A stretch of DNA of 64,000 nt from Pseudomonas solani (GCF_026072635.1 NZ_AP023081.1:6568501-6632500), one strand, 5' to 3'. Counted from the first letter of the stretch, positions 1 to 10,759 are shown. Notes: generated by a model not told the origin, from the letters alone. Numbers and translations: made by a program.

Positions 1-251
1 CTGACCAGCAGTACCCGCCCGTTCTGGGTAACGCCGCGGCTCGCCCAATAGACCAGGCCAACGGCGACGAGCAGTGCGAAATCGACGGCCAGCGCCCAAC
101 CAGGCACCAACAGCGGCTCGCCGTCGAGACGGGCCGGCGCCCAGGGAAGATTGGCCACGAAGGCGATGGAAAGGCTGAACGCGGCGAGAAAGACCAGGTA
201 GCTGATAACGCCGAAGGTAAAGGTCGCGGTACGTCCGAGTGTGCTGTTCAT
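1..251 (-). CDS. NnrU/MddA-like membrane protein, N-terminal part
   Basis: Partial gene: reads leftward from the ATG at 251 and leaves the window after about 83 codons. Residues about 12-34 form a hydrophobic segment (YLVFLAAFSLSIAFVANL) and a second lies near residues 55-70. This opening resembles membrane methyltransferase-like proteins of the NnrU/isoprenylcysteine-methyltransferase group, including methanethiol S-methyltransferase MddA; that link is from memory of the family and rests only on the N-terminus. The catalytic C-terminal part is outside the window, so the activity cannot be assigned. Confidence 0.55.
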   Translation of the reverse strand, partial: MNSTLGRTATFTFGVISYLVFLAAFSLSIAFVANLPWAPARLDGEPLLVPGWALAVDFALLVAVGLVYWASRGVTQNGRVLLV

Positions 252-342
252 GATGCGGTCCTGCCAGGGGTCTGGGGCTGCAGGGCTCTGCAGTCAGGGC
301 CAGATTGCCGCCCCCCTGTATCTGCCCGATGGCAGTAACCGC

Positions 343-3168
<2,826 letters not shown>

Positions 3169-3201
3169 CGGAAGGCCTCCACGAGCCTGGGTGATGGCTG
3201 G

Positions 3202-3262
3202 AGTATAGAGAGCCGGCCCGGGCCTTTTGAGGGGGTACAACGCGGTTGAAACAATTGAAACA
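3202..3262 (-). promoter_or_regulatory. Candidate promoter and direct-repeat operator of the hybrid kinase
   Basis: On the minus strand a TATACT hexamer (3207-3202) lies 33 bp before the kinase start. The -35 position is poor (TCAAAA at 17 bp). Further upstream are two perfect copies of ttgaaaca (3246-3253 and 3255-3262) at 9-bp spacing, a geometry that could bind a dimeric activator such as the neighbouring OmpR-type regulator. Binding is an inference. Confidence 0.4.
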
Positions 3263-3303
3263 AAGGCGGCCAACCGGCGTCCTGAAGCTGCGGGGAACAC
3301 CGG

Positions 3304-3332
3304 AGCTTCGCGAGCAGAGCTTGCTCCTACGG
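3304..3332. repeat. Short Pseudomonas-type intergenic repeat
   Basis: The motif cttcgcgagcagagcttgct, followed by cctacgg, is of a type scattered between genes in many Pseudomonas genomes (from memory). It sits between the response regulator and kinase genes. Only one copy is seen here, so the repeat call is tentative. Confidence 0.35.
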
Positions 3333-3357
3333 GGAGGTTGGCGGAGAGGCCGGCTGA

Positions 3358-4077
3358 TCAGCCCGGCACGAACATGTAGCCCACTCCGCGCAGGGTGCGG
3401 ATCACCTGGGGTTTGTCGGGGTCGGTTTCCAGCTTGCGGCGCAGGCGGGCGATGCGGATGTCGATGGAGCGGTCGAAGGGGTTCCAGTCGCGGTTCTGGG
3501 TGAGGTTGAGCAACTGGTCGCGGGACAACGGCCGGTTGGGGCGCTGGGCGAAGGCCTGGAGCAGGTCGAACTCCATGGCCGTAAGAGGAATTTCCGCACC
3601 GTTGCCGTCGAACAGCTGGTGGCGGTCCAGGTCCAGCCGGCAGGCGCCCAGTTGCAGGCTGTTGCCGGCGTCGACAGGGATCGTGGGAGCGGCGGAGGCC
3701 GGCACCCGCTGGTAGCGGCGCAGCACGGTCTTGACCCGTGCCAGCAGCTCGCGCGGGTCGAAGGGCTTGGCCACGTAATCATCGGCGCCCACTTCCAGGC
3801 CGATGGTGCGGTCCACCGGGCTGCCGGCACCGGAGACCATGATCACCGGCAGGTCGTGGTGCTCGCGCAGGTAGCGGGCCAGGCTGAGGCCGTCCTCGCC
3901 GGGCAGGCCGACATCCAGCAGCACCAGGTCCGGCAGGCCGGCGGCCAGGGCCGCGCGCATGCCGGTGCTGTCGCAGGCCGGCTCCACCTGGTAGCCGTGG
4001 CCGCCCAGGTAGTCCTGCAGCAACTCACGTATCTCGGCGTCGTCGTCCACCACCAGAATCTTGACCTGCCCGGCCAT
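3358..4077 (-). CDS. OmpR-family two-component response regulator
   Basis: A 239-residue regulator: N-terminal receiver (acidic pocket VVDDD, phospho-acceptor in LVLLDVGLP near residue 55, conserved K in AKPFDPREL) followed by a winged-helix DNA-binding domain ending RTLRGVGYMFVPG. The ATG at 4077 is preferred because GCGAGGG sits just before it; an ATG five codons upstream (4092) lacks a ribosome site. It is transcribed toward the hybrid kinase and is likely its partner. A TATATT hexamer at 4118-4113 could be its -10 box, but the -35 is weak. Target genes are not evident. Confidence 0.9.
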   Translation of the reverse strand: MAGQVKILVVDDDAEIRELLQDYLGGHGYQVEPACDSTGMRAALAAGLPDLVLLDVGLPGEDGLSLARYLREHHDLPVIMVSGAGSPVDRTIGLEVGADDYVAKPFDPRELLARVKTVLRRYQRVPASAAPTIPVDAGNSLQLGACRLDLDRHQLFDGNGAEIPLTAMEFDLLQAFAQRPNRPLSRDQLLNLTQNRDWNPFDRSIDIRIARLRRKLETDPDKPQVIRTLRGVGYMFVPG

Positions 4078-4175
4078 GGGTCCCTCGCTCATCGGTCAAT
4101 GCGAACGCGGGGAATATAGCGCGCCGTTGCGGCGGCGAGCAGCCTCCCGCGCGAATGACTCAACGAACCACAACC

Positions 4176-4238
4176 GTAGCCCGGGCTTCAGCCCGGGAGC
4201 GCAGACGATTCCGCTCCCCGCGCTGAAGCACGGGCTAC
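4176..4238. repeat. Palindromic repeat (CCCGGGCTTCAG type)
   Basis: Inverted repeat of 17 bp with one mismatch: gtagcccgggcttcagc (4176-4192) against gctgaagcacgggctac (4222-4238). The left arm itself holds the palindrome cccgggcttcagcccggg. The same core, in opposite orientation, occurs at 9519-9536 in this window, which supports a dispersed REP-like family. Confidence 0.7.
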
Positions 4239-4248
4239 ATGGGCCTCG

Positions 4249-5619
4249 TCAACGCGAGGCTTTGCGTCGCAAGGCGGCCGGGTTAAAGGAGGCATCCCCC
4301 GGGGAGGGCTTGCTGAAGTCCACGGTGCCGGCCTCTTCGTTGTCCAGCCACTGCACGCCATAGCGACGCGCCTGCAGGTCGTGGAAGGTGTCCAGCGCGG
4401 TCCACACGGTGGGCAGCTCGTAGAAGTTCTTCAGGTAGGCCAGGGAGACGCGCCACAGGTCGCCACGGCCGTCGTACTGGTCCACCACGGCGGCGCCCCA
4501 GCTGTCCTCGTCGAGGTACAGGGTGCGCTTGGAGTAGATGTGCCGCGCACCGGCCTTGAGCTTGCCTTCCACCACCCAGACGCGGTGCAGCTCGTAGCGG
4601 GTGTATTTCGGGTTCACGTGGCCGGGCAGCAGCAGGTCCTTGTACTTCACCTCGGGGCTGGTGATCTTGTAGTTGTTGTAAGGGATGTAGATCTCCTTCT
4701 TGCCCACCAGGGTCCAGTCGTAGCGGTCCGGCGCGCCGTTGTACATGTCGGTGTCATCGGCGGTGCGCAGGCCGTCGGTGGACTCGATGGGCGTGTCGTA
4801 GGCCAGGGTCGGCGCGCGGCGCACGCGGCGCTGGCCGGGGTTGTAGCCCCAGGCCTGGCGGGGCTCCTTGACCTGGTCGAGCATCTCCTGCACCAGCGCG
4901 CCGTTGCCGGCCAGGCGTGCCGGGGCGGTGGTGAAGGTCATGTAGTAGAACAGGGTGTTCTGCAGGTCGGCGTAGCTGCCCTTGGGGTCGTAGAAGCGGA
5001 ACAGCGCCTCGTCCTCGGAGGTGACCAGGGAGTAGGCGCCGTTGCGCTGCACCCCCGCCTCCGCCGAGCGCCGCACGATGTAGGTGCCGCGGTAGCGGGT
5101 GATGTGGTTCCAGATCGCTTCCAGGCCGTTCTGCGGGATGGGGAACGGGATGCCGCCATAGGCGTCGGCGAAACCGTTGCCGCCATTGAGCAGCTTGCCG
5201 GTGGTGGCGTTCTTCAGGGTGTTGTCGTAGACCCACTGCGGCGCCGAGCCGGAGCGCCGGGTCGGGTAGACCGGCATCTGGAAGCTGTCCGGGTAGGCGT
5301 TGAACAGGGCGATCTCGCCGTCGGTGAGGTTGGCCTTGTACTGCTCGAGGTTGGCCTTGGTGATGGTGAAAAGCGGCTGGTCGGCGGCGAAGGGATCGAC
5401 GTGGTGCTGGCCCGAGCCCTTGTAGCCCGCAGGCGCCTGGGTGATGCCGCCGGTCCATTCCGGGATGGTGCCGGCAGCGTTGCCGGCGCGCTCCGCCCCC
5501 AGCGGGGTGAGGGTCGACTTGAGCGTGGCGGCCTGCTCGGCGGAGACCGCGGCCAAGGCGTCGGTGGCGCTGCCGGCGAGCACGATGGCGGCCAGCAGCA
5601 ACGAGTATTTCTTCAACAT
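4249..5619 (-). CDS. DUF1329 periplasmic/outer-membrane lipoprotein-localisation-like protein
   Basis: A 456-residue exported protein with an N-terminal signal peptide (MLKKYSLLLAAIVLAG, cleavage likely after ALAA) and the DUF1329 fold, which is related to LolB/outer-membrane lipoprotein-sorting proteins. The start at 5619 is chosen because AGGGAG lies about 9 bp upstream; an ATG three codons earlier abuts that site. It follows the DUF1302 barrel gene by 55 bp on the same strand, the usual pairing in Pseudomonas. The pair is often found with RND/MMPL exporters or ester-degradation genes; none is seen next to it here. The substrate is unknown. Confidence 0.85.
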   Translation of the reverse strand: MLKKYSLLLAAIVLAGSATDALAAVSAEQAATLKSTLTPLGAERAGNAAGTIPEWTGGITQAPAGYKGSGQHHVDPFAADQPLFTITKANLEQYKANLTDGEIALFNAYPDSFQMPVYPTRRSGSAPQWVYDNTLKNATTGKLLNGGNGFADAYGGIPFPIPQNGLEAIWNHITRYRGTYIVRRSAEAGVQRNGAYSLVTSEDEALFRFYDPKGSYADLQNTLFYYMTFTTAPARLAGNGALVQEMLDQVKEPRQAWGYNPGQRRVRRAPTLAYDTPIESTDGLRTADDTDMYNGAPDRYDWTLVGKKEIYIPYNNYKITSPEVKYKDLLLPGHVNPKYTRYELHRVWVVEGKLKAGARHIYSKRTLYLDEDSWGAAVVDQYDGRGDLWRVSLAYLKNFYELPTVWTALDTFHDLQARRYGVQWLDNEEAGTVDFSKPSPGDASFNPAALRRKASR

Positions 5620-5674
5620 GGGTTGCATCTCCCTGTCTTGTACGGCCCGGCGTTCTGCCGCCGGGCGCTCGGCA

Positions 5675-7630
5675 TCAGAACGAATACTTGGCGGTGAGCG
5701 AGACGTTGTCGCGGTCGCGGGTGCTGTTGTTGCGCCCGGCGCCGTAGTACTCGGTGTACTGCAGGCCCACCTCGAAGCTGTTCAGGTAGGTGGCGTCGAT
5801 CCCCAGGGTGTGCGCCTTGCGGCCTTCGATGAAGTTGCCGGTGCGGTCCGAGTTGCCCTGGAAGTCGTGCTGGAAGACGGCGTACGGCGACAGCTTCACC
5901 CCGGCGTAGACGTCGTTCCAGCTGCCGGAAACCAGCAGCGTGTAGCCGTAGCTGTCGCGGCTGATCTGGTCGCTGTCGGTGGTGCGGTCGTCCTCGTAGG
6001 CCTTGTCGGTGGTGCTGGAGAACTTGCGCACCGAGCCGTCGAAGGCGGTGTACTTCAGGCTGCTGCCACGGATGTGCTGCGAAGCCACCTCGGCGACGCC
6101 GATCACCGAATCGAAGCTCAGGGCCGGGCCGAAGTTGTAGATGGTGGACAGGGAGATGTTGTAGGTCTCGGCCCGCTCGTAGTTGTCGAAGATCGAACTG
6201 CGGCAGAGCTGCTTGCCGGAGACGGCGGCGCAGGCGGCATCGTTGGCGACCCCGGAATTGACCAGGTCGGACCCATTGATGCCCTGGAGCAGCAGATCGC
6301 TGAGCAGGTCATCGGTGGCGGAGATGGCGATGGGCGCGTTGGGACGGTAGGAGAGTTCGCCGGAGACGGATGCATCCCCCACCGTGGTGTTGAAGCTGAA
6401 GCCGTACATGCGGATGTCTTCGACATAACGGCGACGGGCCTGGGCGTTGCTGGCCAGGTCGAAGGTCGCCAGCGCGCCGGCATACTCGGGCGGCAGGCTG
6501 TTGCCCGCCAGTGCACCGCCCAGGGTGGCCAGGTCGACGCCCTGGTAGCCGTTCAGGTCGATGGCGATCTGCGGTTCCTTGGCGTGGTAGTTCACGAAGT
6601 AGAAGCCGAATTCGGTGGAGTTCAGTTCCTCGGCTATGTAGCGGAAGGCCACGCCGAACTGGCCGCTGTCGTCCGCCTGCAGGTCCTTGCCGATATTGGC
6701 CACCTTGAACACACCGGTATCGCCATTGAGGTAGGCATTCGGCCCATTGGCGCCGTTGCCCAGCAGCCCGAAGCCGGCGAATACGTCATACAGCGGCATC
6801 AGCGGCGCCAGGTCCGTCGAGGTCGTATAGGCCGTATGCCCCCCATCGGCGAACAGGTCGGTCTCGGAGAAGTAGGTGCCCACCGGGTCCAGGCGGGTCT
6901 CCTTCCACTTCCACTGGTAGAAGGCTTCCATGGACAGGTTGTCGGTCAGGCCCAGGTTGAAGCTCAGCGCCTCCATGGGCACCAGCACTTCCTTCAGTTC
7001 GGAGCCGGGCAGGTGGAACTTGGCCGCGTCCACCGGGTTCACCGTGTTGACCCCGCCGCGGTAGAACACGCCCTCGCCCCAGTTGATCACCTGGCGGCCC
7101 ACCTTGGCACCGAGGGGCATGGCACCCACATCCCAGCTGCCGTAGAGGTAGGCGTCGAGGATCTCGCCCTTGCGCCCGGCGATGTGGCGGGTGTCCTGGG
7201 TGAAATGGTCGTCATCGGGGAAGGACTGGCTGGGCCGCTCCACGCCACCGGTGGTGCCGTAGTAGTCGTTGCGCTTGTCCATGATCTGGGTGTCGTAGTA
7301 CGCCGTGCCCCGGACGAAGGCGCCGTAGTTGTCGTACTTCAACGAGAGGTCGGAAGTGGCCTTGTACACCTCCGATACCAGGCCGGTATCGAAGTTGCGG
7401 TTGCCGTCATCGGCGTTGATGTCGCTGATGTTGTCCGCGTCGCGCCCTTGCACCCGCCACATGGCGCCGTACGAGAGCGTGGTGTCGATGGAACCGCTGA
7501 GCTGGTTGTCCAGCAGGCTGAACTCCACGGCCTGCGCGGAGCCGGCGATCAGCAGCGGCAACAGCCCGAAAGCTGCCCCCGCCTGCAGGGGCCTGCACCC
7601 GATCGCGGATAAGCGGATATGCCTCTTCAT
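5675..7630 (-). CDS. DUF1302 outer-membrane beta-barrel protein
   Basis: A 651-residue protein with a long signal peptide (about residues 1-34, ending AGSAQA), alternating beta-strand sequence, and a C-terminal phenylalanine (LTAKYSF) as expected for an outer-membrane barrel. It belongs to the DUF1302 family, typically co-encoded with DUF1329. The ATG at 7630 (MKRHIRLS) follows a GGGAGG site at slightly long spacing; the frame is open further upstream but without a signal peptide at the end. It probably forms an operon with the DUF1329 gene. What it transports or anchors is unknown. Confidence 0.85.
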   Translation of the reverse strand: MKRHIRLSAIGCRPLQAGAAFGLLPLLIAGSAQAVEFSLLDNQLSGSIDTTLSYGAMWRVQGRDADNISDINADDGNRNFDTGLVSEVYKATSDLSLKYDNYGAFVRGTAYYDTQIMDKRNDYYGTTGGVERPSQSFPDDDHFTQDTRHIAGRKGEILDAYLYGSWDVGAMPLGAKVGRQVINWGEGVFYRGGVNTVNPVDAAKFHLPGSELKEVLVPMEALSFNLGLTDNLSMEAFYQWKWKETRLDPVGTYFSETDLFADGGHTAYTTSTDLAPLMPLYDVFAGFGLLGNGANGPNAYLNGDTGVFKVANIGKDLQADDSGQFGVAFRYIAEELNSTEFGFYFVNYHAKEPQIAIDLNGYQGVDLATLGGALAGNSLPPEYAGALATFDLASNAQARRRYVEDIRMYGFSFNTTVGDASVSGELSYRPNAPIAISATDDLLSDLLLQGINGSDLVNSGVANDAACAAVSGKQLCRSSIFDNYERAETYNISLSTIYNFGPALSFDSVIGVAEVASQHIRGSSLKYTAFDGSVRKFSSTTDKAYEDDRTTDSDQISRDSYGYTLLVSGSWNDVYAGVKLSPYAVFQHDFQGNSDRTGNFIEGRKAHTLGIDATYLNSFEVGLQYTEYYGAGRNNSTRDRDNVSLTAKYSF

Positions 7631-8064
7631 AGCAAACGTACCTCCCTTGACGGCCAAGATTTCTGGGCTGGCTCTACGTCCGGCCCTTTTGTTGTTTTCT
7701 CTCGGCTGCGGAGCGGCGTCCGGGCAGTTCAGGCAGGCCTCGGCGATGCTCTCGCAGGTATCCATCTTCGTCGCGGGAATGCACGCCGGCGACGGTCACG
7801 CTGTTGTTCTTGTAATGAGCGGGAATCGTTAATTGGTACGATAGTGCAGGCAAGGTAACAAAGTGTGTACGCACTGCCAACCGTCCATTTCAGCTAGAAA
7901 CGGTAAATTTTCAAGAAAGAACTCACGGGAAAATGCCGCTTAAAAGCAGCGCGACCGGTGATAAGCGGCCAGCACTCTCTTCCACCGGTTGAGCCGACCG
8001 GCCAAGCGCGCAGCCCGCACCGGCAGTGGGCAAGGGGTGAATCGCGGCCGCCGCCCGCCAAAAC
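7631..8064. other. Intergenic region upstream of the DUF1302-DUF1329 operon
   Basis: No gene is supported here. The part 7780-7960 is AT-richer than its surroundings and is the likely promoter region for the leftward operon. I could not pick a convincing -35/-10 pair; a weak TTGAAA lies near 7914 on the minus strand. Confidence 0.4.
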
Positions 8065-8091
8065 GAAAAGACCCGGCGCATGGCCGGGTCC
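8065..8091 (-). terminator. Rho-independent terminator of the DUF3859-like gene
   Basis: On the minus strand GACCCGGC and GCCGGGTC form a stem followed by TTTTC, 20 bp after the stop codon of the gene at 8111-8575. Confidence 0.75.
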
Positions 8092-8110
8092 CGTTCGACG
8101 CGAGGGTCGA

Positions 8111-8575
8111 TCAGCGCACGTCGAAGCTCTTCTCTGCCAGCAGGCGGTCACCTTGGAACACCAGGAAGCGCCACTCGCCGGGGACCACTTCGTGGGTCTC
8201 GGTGAACTCGTAGGCCATCACGTCCTGGGGCGCGCCGGGTGCCATCTTCTGGATCACCTCGAACTTGTCGTGGCGCACGCCGTCGGGGGTGGTCACGCCC
8301 GGGGTGAGGTACAGCAGGGTCAGCGGGGTGTCGTTCTCGTGCTTGCCCACCAGCTTGTAGCGCATGCCGAACTTGGTGCCGAGCTTCGCCGGAACCTGGT
8401 CGGTGGGCAGGATGTTCTGGGTGCTGCTGGTGAGCACGCGCTCACCGGGCTGGTAGTCCTGGTAACGGCTTTCGAATACGCCGAACTCGATCGGCCCTTC
8501 GACCCGCACGTCGGCCATCGCCACGCCGGATGCCAGGCCGAGGGCGATCAATGCACTCAGTCGGGTTGCTTTCAT
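8111..8575 (-). CDS. Periplasmic protein, DUF3859-like
   Basis: A 154-residue exported protein with a signal peptide (MKATRLSALIALGLASGVAMA) and a compact beta-rich remainder (VEGPIEFGVFESRY at the mature N-terminus, then EWRFLVFQGDRLLAEKSFDV at the end). The sequence resembles the DUF3859 family as I recall it, whose role is not known to me. AAGGAG lies 7 bp before the ATG. It has its own terminator and no operon partner. A binding or accessory periplasmic role is a guess. Confidence 0.7.
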   Translation of the reverse strand: MKATRLSALIALGLASGVAMADVRVEGPIEFGVFESRYQDYQPGERVLTSSTQNILPTDQVPAKLGTKFGMRYKLVGKHENDTPLTLLYLTPGVTTPDGVRHDKFEVIQKMAPGAPQDVMAYEFTETHEVVPGEWRFLVFQGDRLLAEKSFDVR

Positions 8576-8666
8576 GTCTCGCTCCTTGGTTGGGATGGCG
8601 CGAGGCTATGACACCTTCATGACTAACTGATGACAGGTTGAGACCCGGCTGCGAGGCTGACCGGTG

Positions 8667-8960
8667 CGTAGGGTGGATGGCGCTCTTTTAATCCACCGGC
8701 GGTGCTGCAGGGAAACACGGCTTCCGTAGGTTGGGTTGAGGTACGAAGCCCAACGCGCGAAGTTGATCCCCGCACCGTTGGGCCTCGCTGCGCTCGGCGC
8801 CAACCTACGGCACGGTGCCGTTGTAGGTCGGGTGCAACCCGGCAAGGACCGTGCACAAGGGCAGCCCTGCGGGCTGCTTGGCGACTGAAGTCGCCCCTAC
8901 GAATGTGCCGCCTGAAAATTCCTACGCGACGACCGCATTGCCGGCCTACAAGAGGCTTGG
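8667..8960. repeat. Mosaic of intergenic palindromic repeats
   Basis: This long gap (8576-9186) holds no gene but several repeat pieces. At 8668 gtagggtggatggcgctctt matches the left end of the unit at 9597. At 8724-8810 lies a nested palindrome: outer arms ccgtaggttgg/ccaacctacgg (8724-8734, 8800-8810) and inner arms gcccaacg/cgttgggc (8748-8755, 8776-8783). Its right half recurs at 45002-45034. A further stretch (8820-8960) looks like related debris. Confidence 0.7.
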
Positions 8961-9063
8961 CTAGGGTTCCCGCCGTTGTGCCCCTCTGGACACAACCGGG
9001 TGTGGAAGCCCGTTGCAGTGCAAACCTATCGCCATAGCGACATGCAACACGTCGGCAGTCTAT

Positions 9064-9135
9064 GGCGGACTGTGCGAGCGGGTTTCGGCCCGGCCGGTTG
9101 GTTTGCCCGGTACTTCCACACTCGCACGGTCCGCC
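9064..9135. promoter_or_regulatory. Inverted repeat upstream of the BRO-N gene
   Basis: ggcggactgtgcgag (9064-9078) and ctcgcacggtccgcc (9121-9135) are complementary at 14 of 15 positions, separated by 42 bp, and lie 52 bp before the BRO-N start. Such a dyad could be an operator or an RNA structure. The surrounding frame is open for 58 codons upstream of the chosen start, which may be a phage-type leader or chance. Confidence 0.45.
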
Positions 9136-9186
9136 ACCCTTCAAGGATTCGGTGGCGGCTCCCCAGCCTATGGACGGAGCATTGCC

Positions 9187-9528
9187 ATGTCCCTTCCCCA
9201 GATCACCCCGCGCCACTTCCTGCGCTACCGCCGCCAATTGCGCGCCTTTCTCGTCGGCCACGAAGCCTGGTTCTCCACCCGCGACCTGCGCCGCCTGCTC
9301 AACACCGATATCCACGAGCGCCTGCTCGCCAACCTCTGCGACGACCAGCGCCAGCGCGTATGCCTGCGCACCGCCAATGGCGGCTTCGAAGAGGAAACCG
9401 TGGTAAGCGAATCCGGCCTGCACGCCCTGCTCTTCACCTACTGCTACCACCCGGAGAATCGCAACCTGCGGCGCTGGGTCACCCAGGCCGTGGTACCGGA
9501 ATTGTGGATGTACCGCACCCCGGGCTGA
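9187..9528 (+). CDS. Orphan BRO-N (phage antirepressor-like) domain protein
   Basis: A 113-residue protein resembling the BRO N-terminal DNA-binding domain of phage antirepressors; the clearest part is the segment HALLFTYCYHPENRNLRRWV followed by TQAVVPEL, which matches the family's conserved helix-and-strand core. The ATG at 9187 fits the domain boundary. The last residues (RTPG) and the stop codon are supplied by the palindrome cccgggctgaagcccggg, so an original C-terminal part may have been cut off by repeat insertion. No other phage gene is nearby, so it is probably a relic or a domesticated regulator. Confidence 0.7.
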   Translation: MSLPQITPRHFLRYRRQLRAFLVGHEAWFSTRDLRRLLNTDIHERLLANLCDDQRQRVCLRTANGGFEEETVVSESGLHALLFTYCYHPENRNLRRWVTQAVVPELWMYRTPG

Positions 9529-9536
9529 AGCCCGGG
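9519..9536. repeat. Palindrome cccgggctgaagcccggg overlapping the BRO-N stop codon
   Basis: Perfect 6-bp arms flank ctgaag; the TGA at 9526-9528 is the stop codon of the BRO-N gene. It is the same core as the repeat at 4176-4238. Confidence 0.7.
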
Positions 9537-9596
9537 CTACACACCGTTGCAGGTTGGGTGCACCCGGCAGCAACCCATGCGGGAGCTGGTCGATGC

Positions 9597-9682
9597 GTAG
9601 GGTGGATGGCGCTCTTCTCATCCACCAGCGGTGCTCCCTGGGGACGCCGATCGGTGGAGGTGGAAAGCGACCTCCACCCTAC
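9597..9682. repeat. 86-bp repeat unit with terminal inverted repeats
   Basis: gtagggtgga (9597-9606) and tccaccctac (9673-9682) are perfect 10-bp inverted ends. The left part is shared with 8668. A unit of similar layout lies at 23581-23652. The layout is that of a short non-autonomous repeat. Confidence 0.65.
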
Positions 9683-9727
9683 GCCGCTCCCGGCACCGAG
9701 CCGTTGCAGGCCGGGTTGAACCCGGCA

Positions 9728-10759
9728 TTACGGTGCGGCGACGTGTTGCAGGTGCTTGGGGTTGCGCGGCAGCACGGCGAGGAAGTTGTCCCGGGCCACG
9801 CGCTTGGCGACGTCTGCAGGCAGGGCGTCGAGGAAGGGGTCGTAGGCGCGCAGGTAGTCGCCCAGGCCTTCGAAGCGCCCCACCACATCGGAGCCGAGCA
9901 TGAAGCGCTCGGGGTACTTCTCCACCAGCTTGAGCCACTCCGGGTCGGGCGTGCCGTTCTTGTCCACGAGGTAGGGCTGGAGCACGGTCCAGGAGAGGTC
10001 GACGTAGAGGTTGGGGTAGTCGCCCAACATGCGCTTGAGGGTGGGCAGGAGGAAGTCGAGCTTCTTCTGGTGGCGGTGGATTTCCATGCTGGTGCCGGCG
10101 TGGGCCCAGATGAAGCGCACGTGCGGGTGGTTGCGCAGGGGTTCTTCGATCTCCTGCAGGTACAGCGGGTTGCGCTCGCGCTTGGAGGTGATGTTGGAGT
10201 GCAGCATCACCGGCAGGTCGTACTCGGCGGCGAGGTGGTAGATGCGCGCCATGGCCTCGTTGTTGGCGCGCGGGGTGTCGCCGTCGATCAGCGCGGTGAG
10301 GTCGTCGTGGCGGGTGAAGACCTCGCCTATGCCCTGCCACAGCCCCGGGTCCAGCTCCAGCATGCGGCGGATGTGCGCGTCGGAGTTCTTGTCGTTGGGG
10401 TTGAAGCCGCTGAGGAAGGGGTGGAAGCGGTGGCGCTGGTCTTCGGGCAGCTTCTTCACGGCGGCGGCCACCAGCACGTCGGTGGCGGTGTACCAGTAGG
10501 CATCGGCATCGTCGCCGGCGTAGTAGCGCGGGCGCTTGGGCTCGTCTTCATGCCACTTCTTGGCCACCGGGATGCCGGAGATCATCACGTGGTCGATAGT
10601 CCCTGCATCCATGGCATTGAGCAGCCCCTGCATGCCCTCGCTCTCCTGGAAGAAATCCACGTAGTGCAGGTGCGAGTCGCTGTAGTGGTAGTCCCGCGCC
10701 TGGCTGGCGCAGGCACTGAGGGCGAGGATGGCGGCGAGGCAATGGCGGGCGATGGGCAA
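9728..10759 (-). CDS. Amidohydrolase-2 family lipoprotein (TTG start)
   Basis: A 343-residue metal-dependent hydrolase of the amidohydrolase-2 type: HxH in DSHLHYVDF, GEVF, HSN, WAHAG and GSDVV mark the metal-binding TIM barrel. A lipobox (LSAC, cysteine near residue 17) follows a short hydrophobic stretch, so the protein is probably a lipid-anchored periplasmic enzyme. The start is TTG, preceded by AGGAGG at 7-bp spacing; no ATG in the frame fits. The substrate is unknown. It stands alone, bounded by repeats downstream. Confidence 0.8.
   Translation of the reverse strand: MPIARHCLAAILALSACASQARDYHYSDSHLHYVDFFQESEGMQGLLNAMDAGTIDHVMISGIPVAKKWHEDEPKRPRYYAGDDADAYWYTATDVLVAAAVKKLPEDQRHRFHPFLSGFNPNDKNSDAHIRRMLELDPGLWQGIGEVFTRHDDLTALIDGDTPRANNEAMARIYHLAAEYDLPVMLHSNITSKRERNPLYLQEIEEPLRNHPHVRFIWAHAGTSMEIHRHQKKLDFLLPTLKRMLGDYPNLYVDLSWTVLQPYLVDKNGTPDPEWLKLVEKYPERFMLGSDVVGRFEGLGDYLRAYDPFLDALPADVAKRVARDNFLAVLPRNPKHLQHVAAP

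Noticed and set aside
7790..7930. A sigma54 (-24/-12) promoter before the DUF1302 gene
   Set aside because: TTGGCAGTGCGTACAC on the minus strand lacks the required GC at -12 with correct spacing.
8623..9621. A 332-codon minus-strand frame over the repeat mosaic and BRO-N gene
   Set aside because: It reads through palindromic repeats on both sides and its translation matches nothing recognisable.
8576..9727. A CRISPR array or prophage in the repeat-rich region
   Set aside because: The repeats are palindromic, unequal in length and not regularly spaced; no Cas, integrase or structural phage gene is present.
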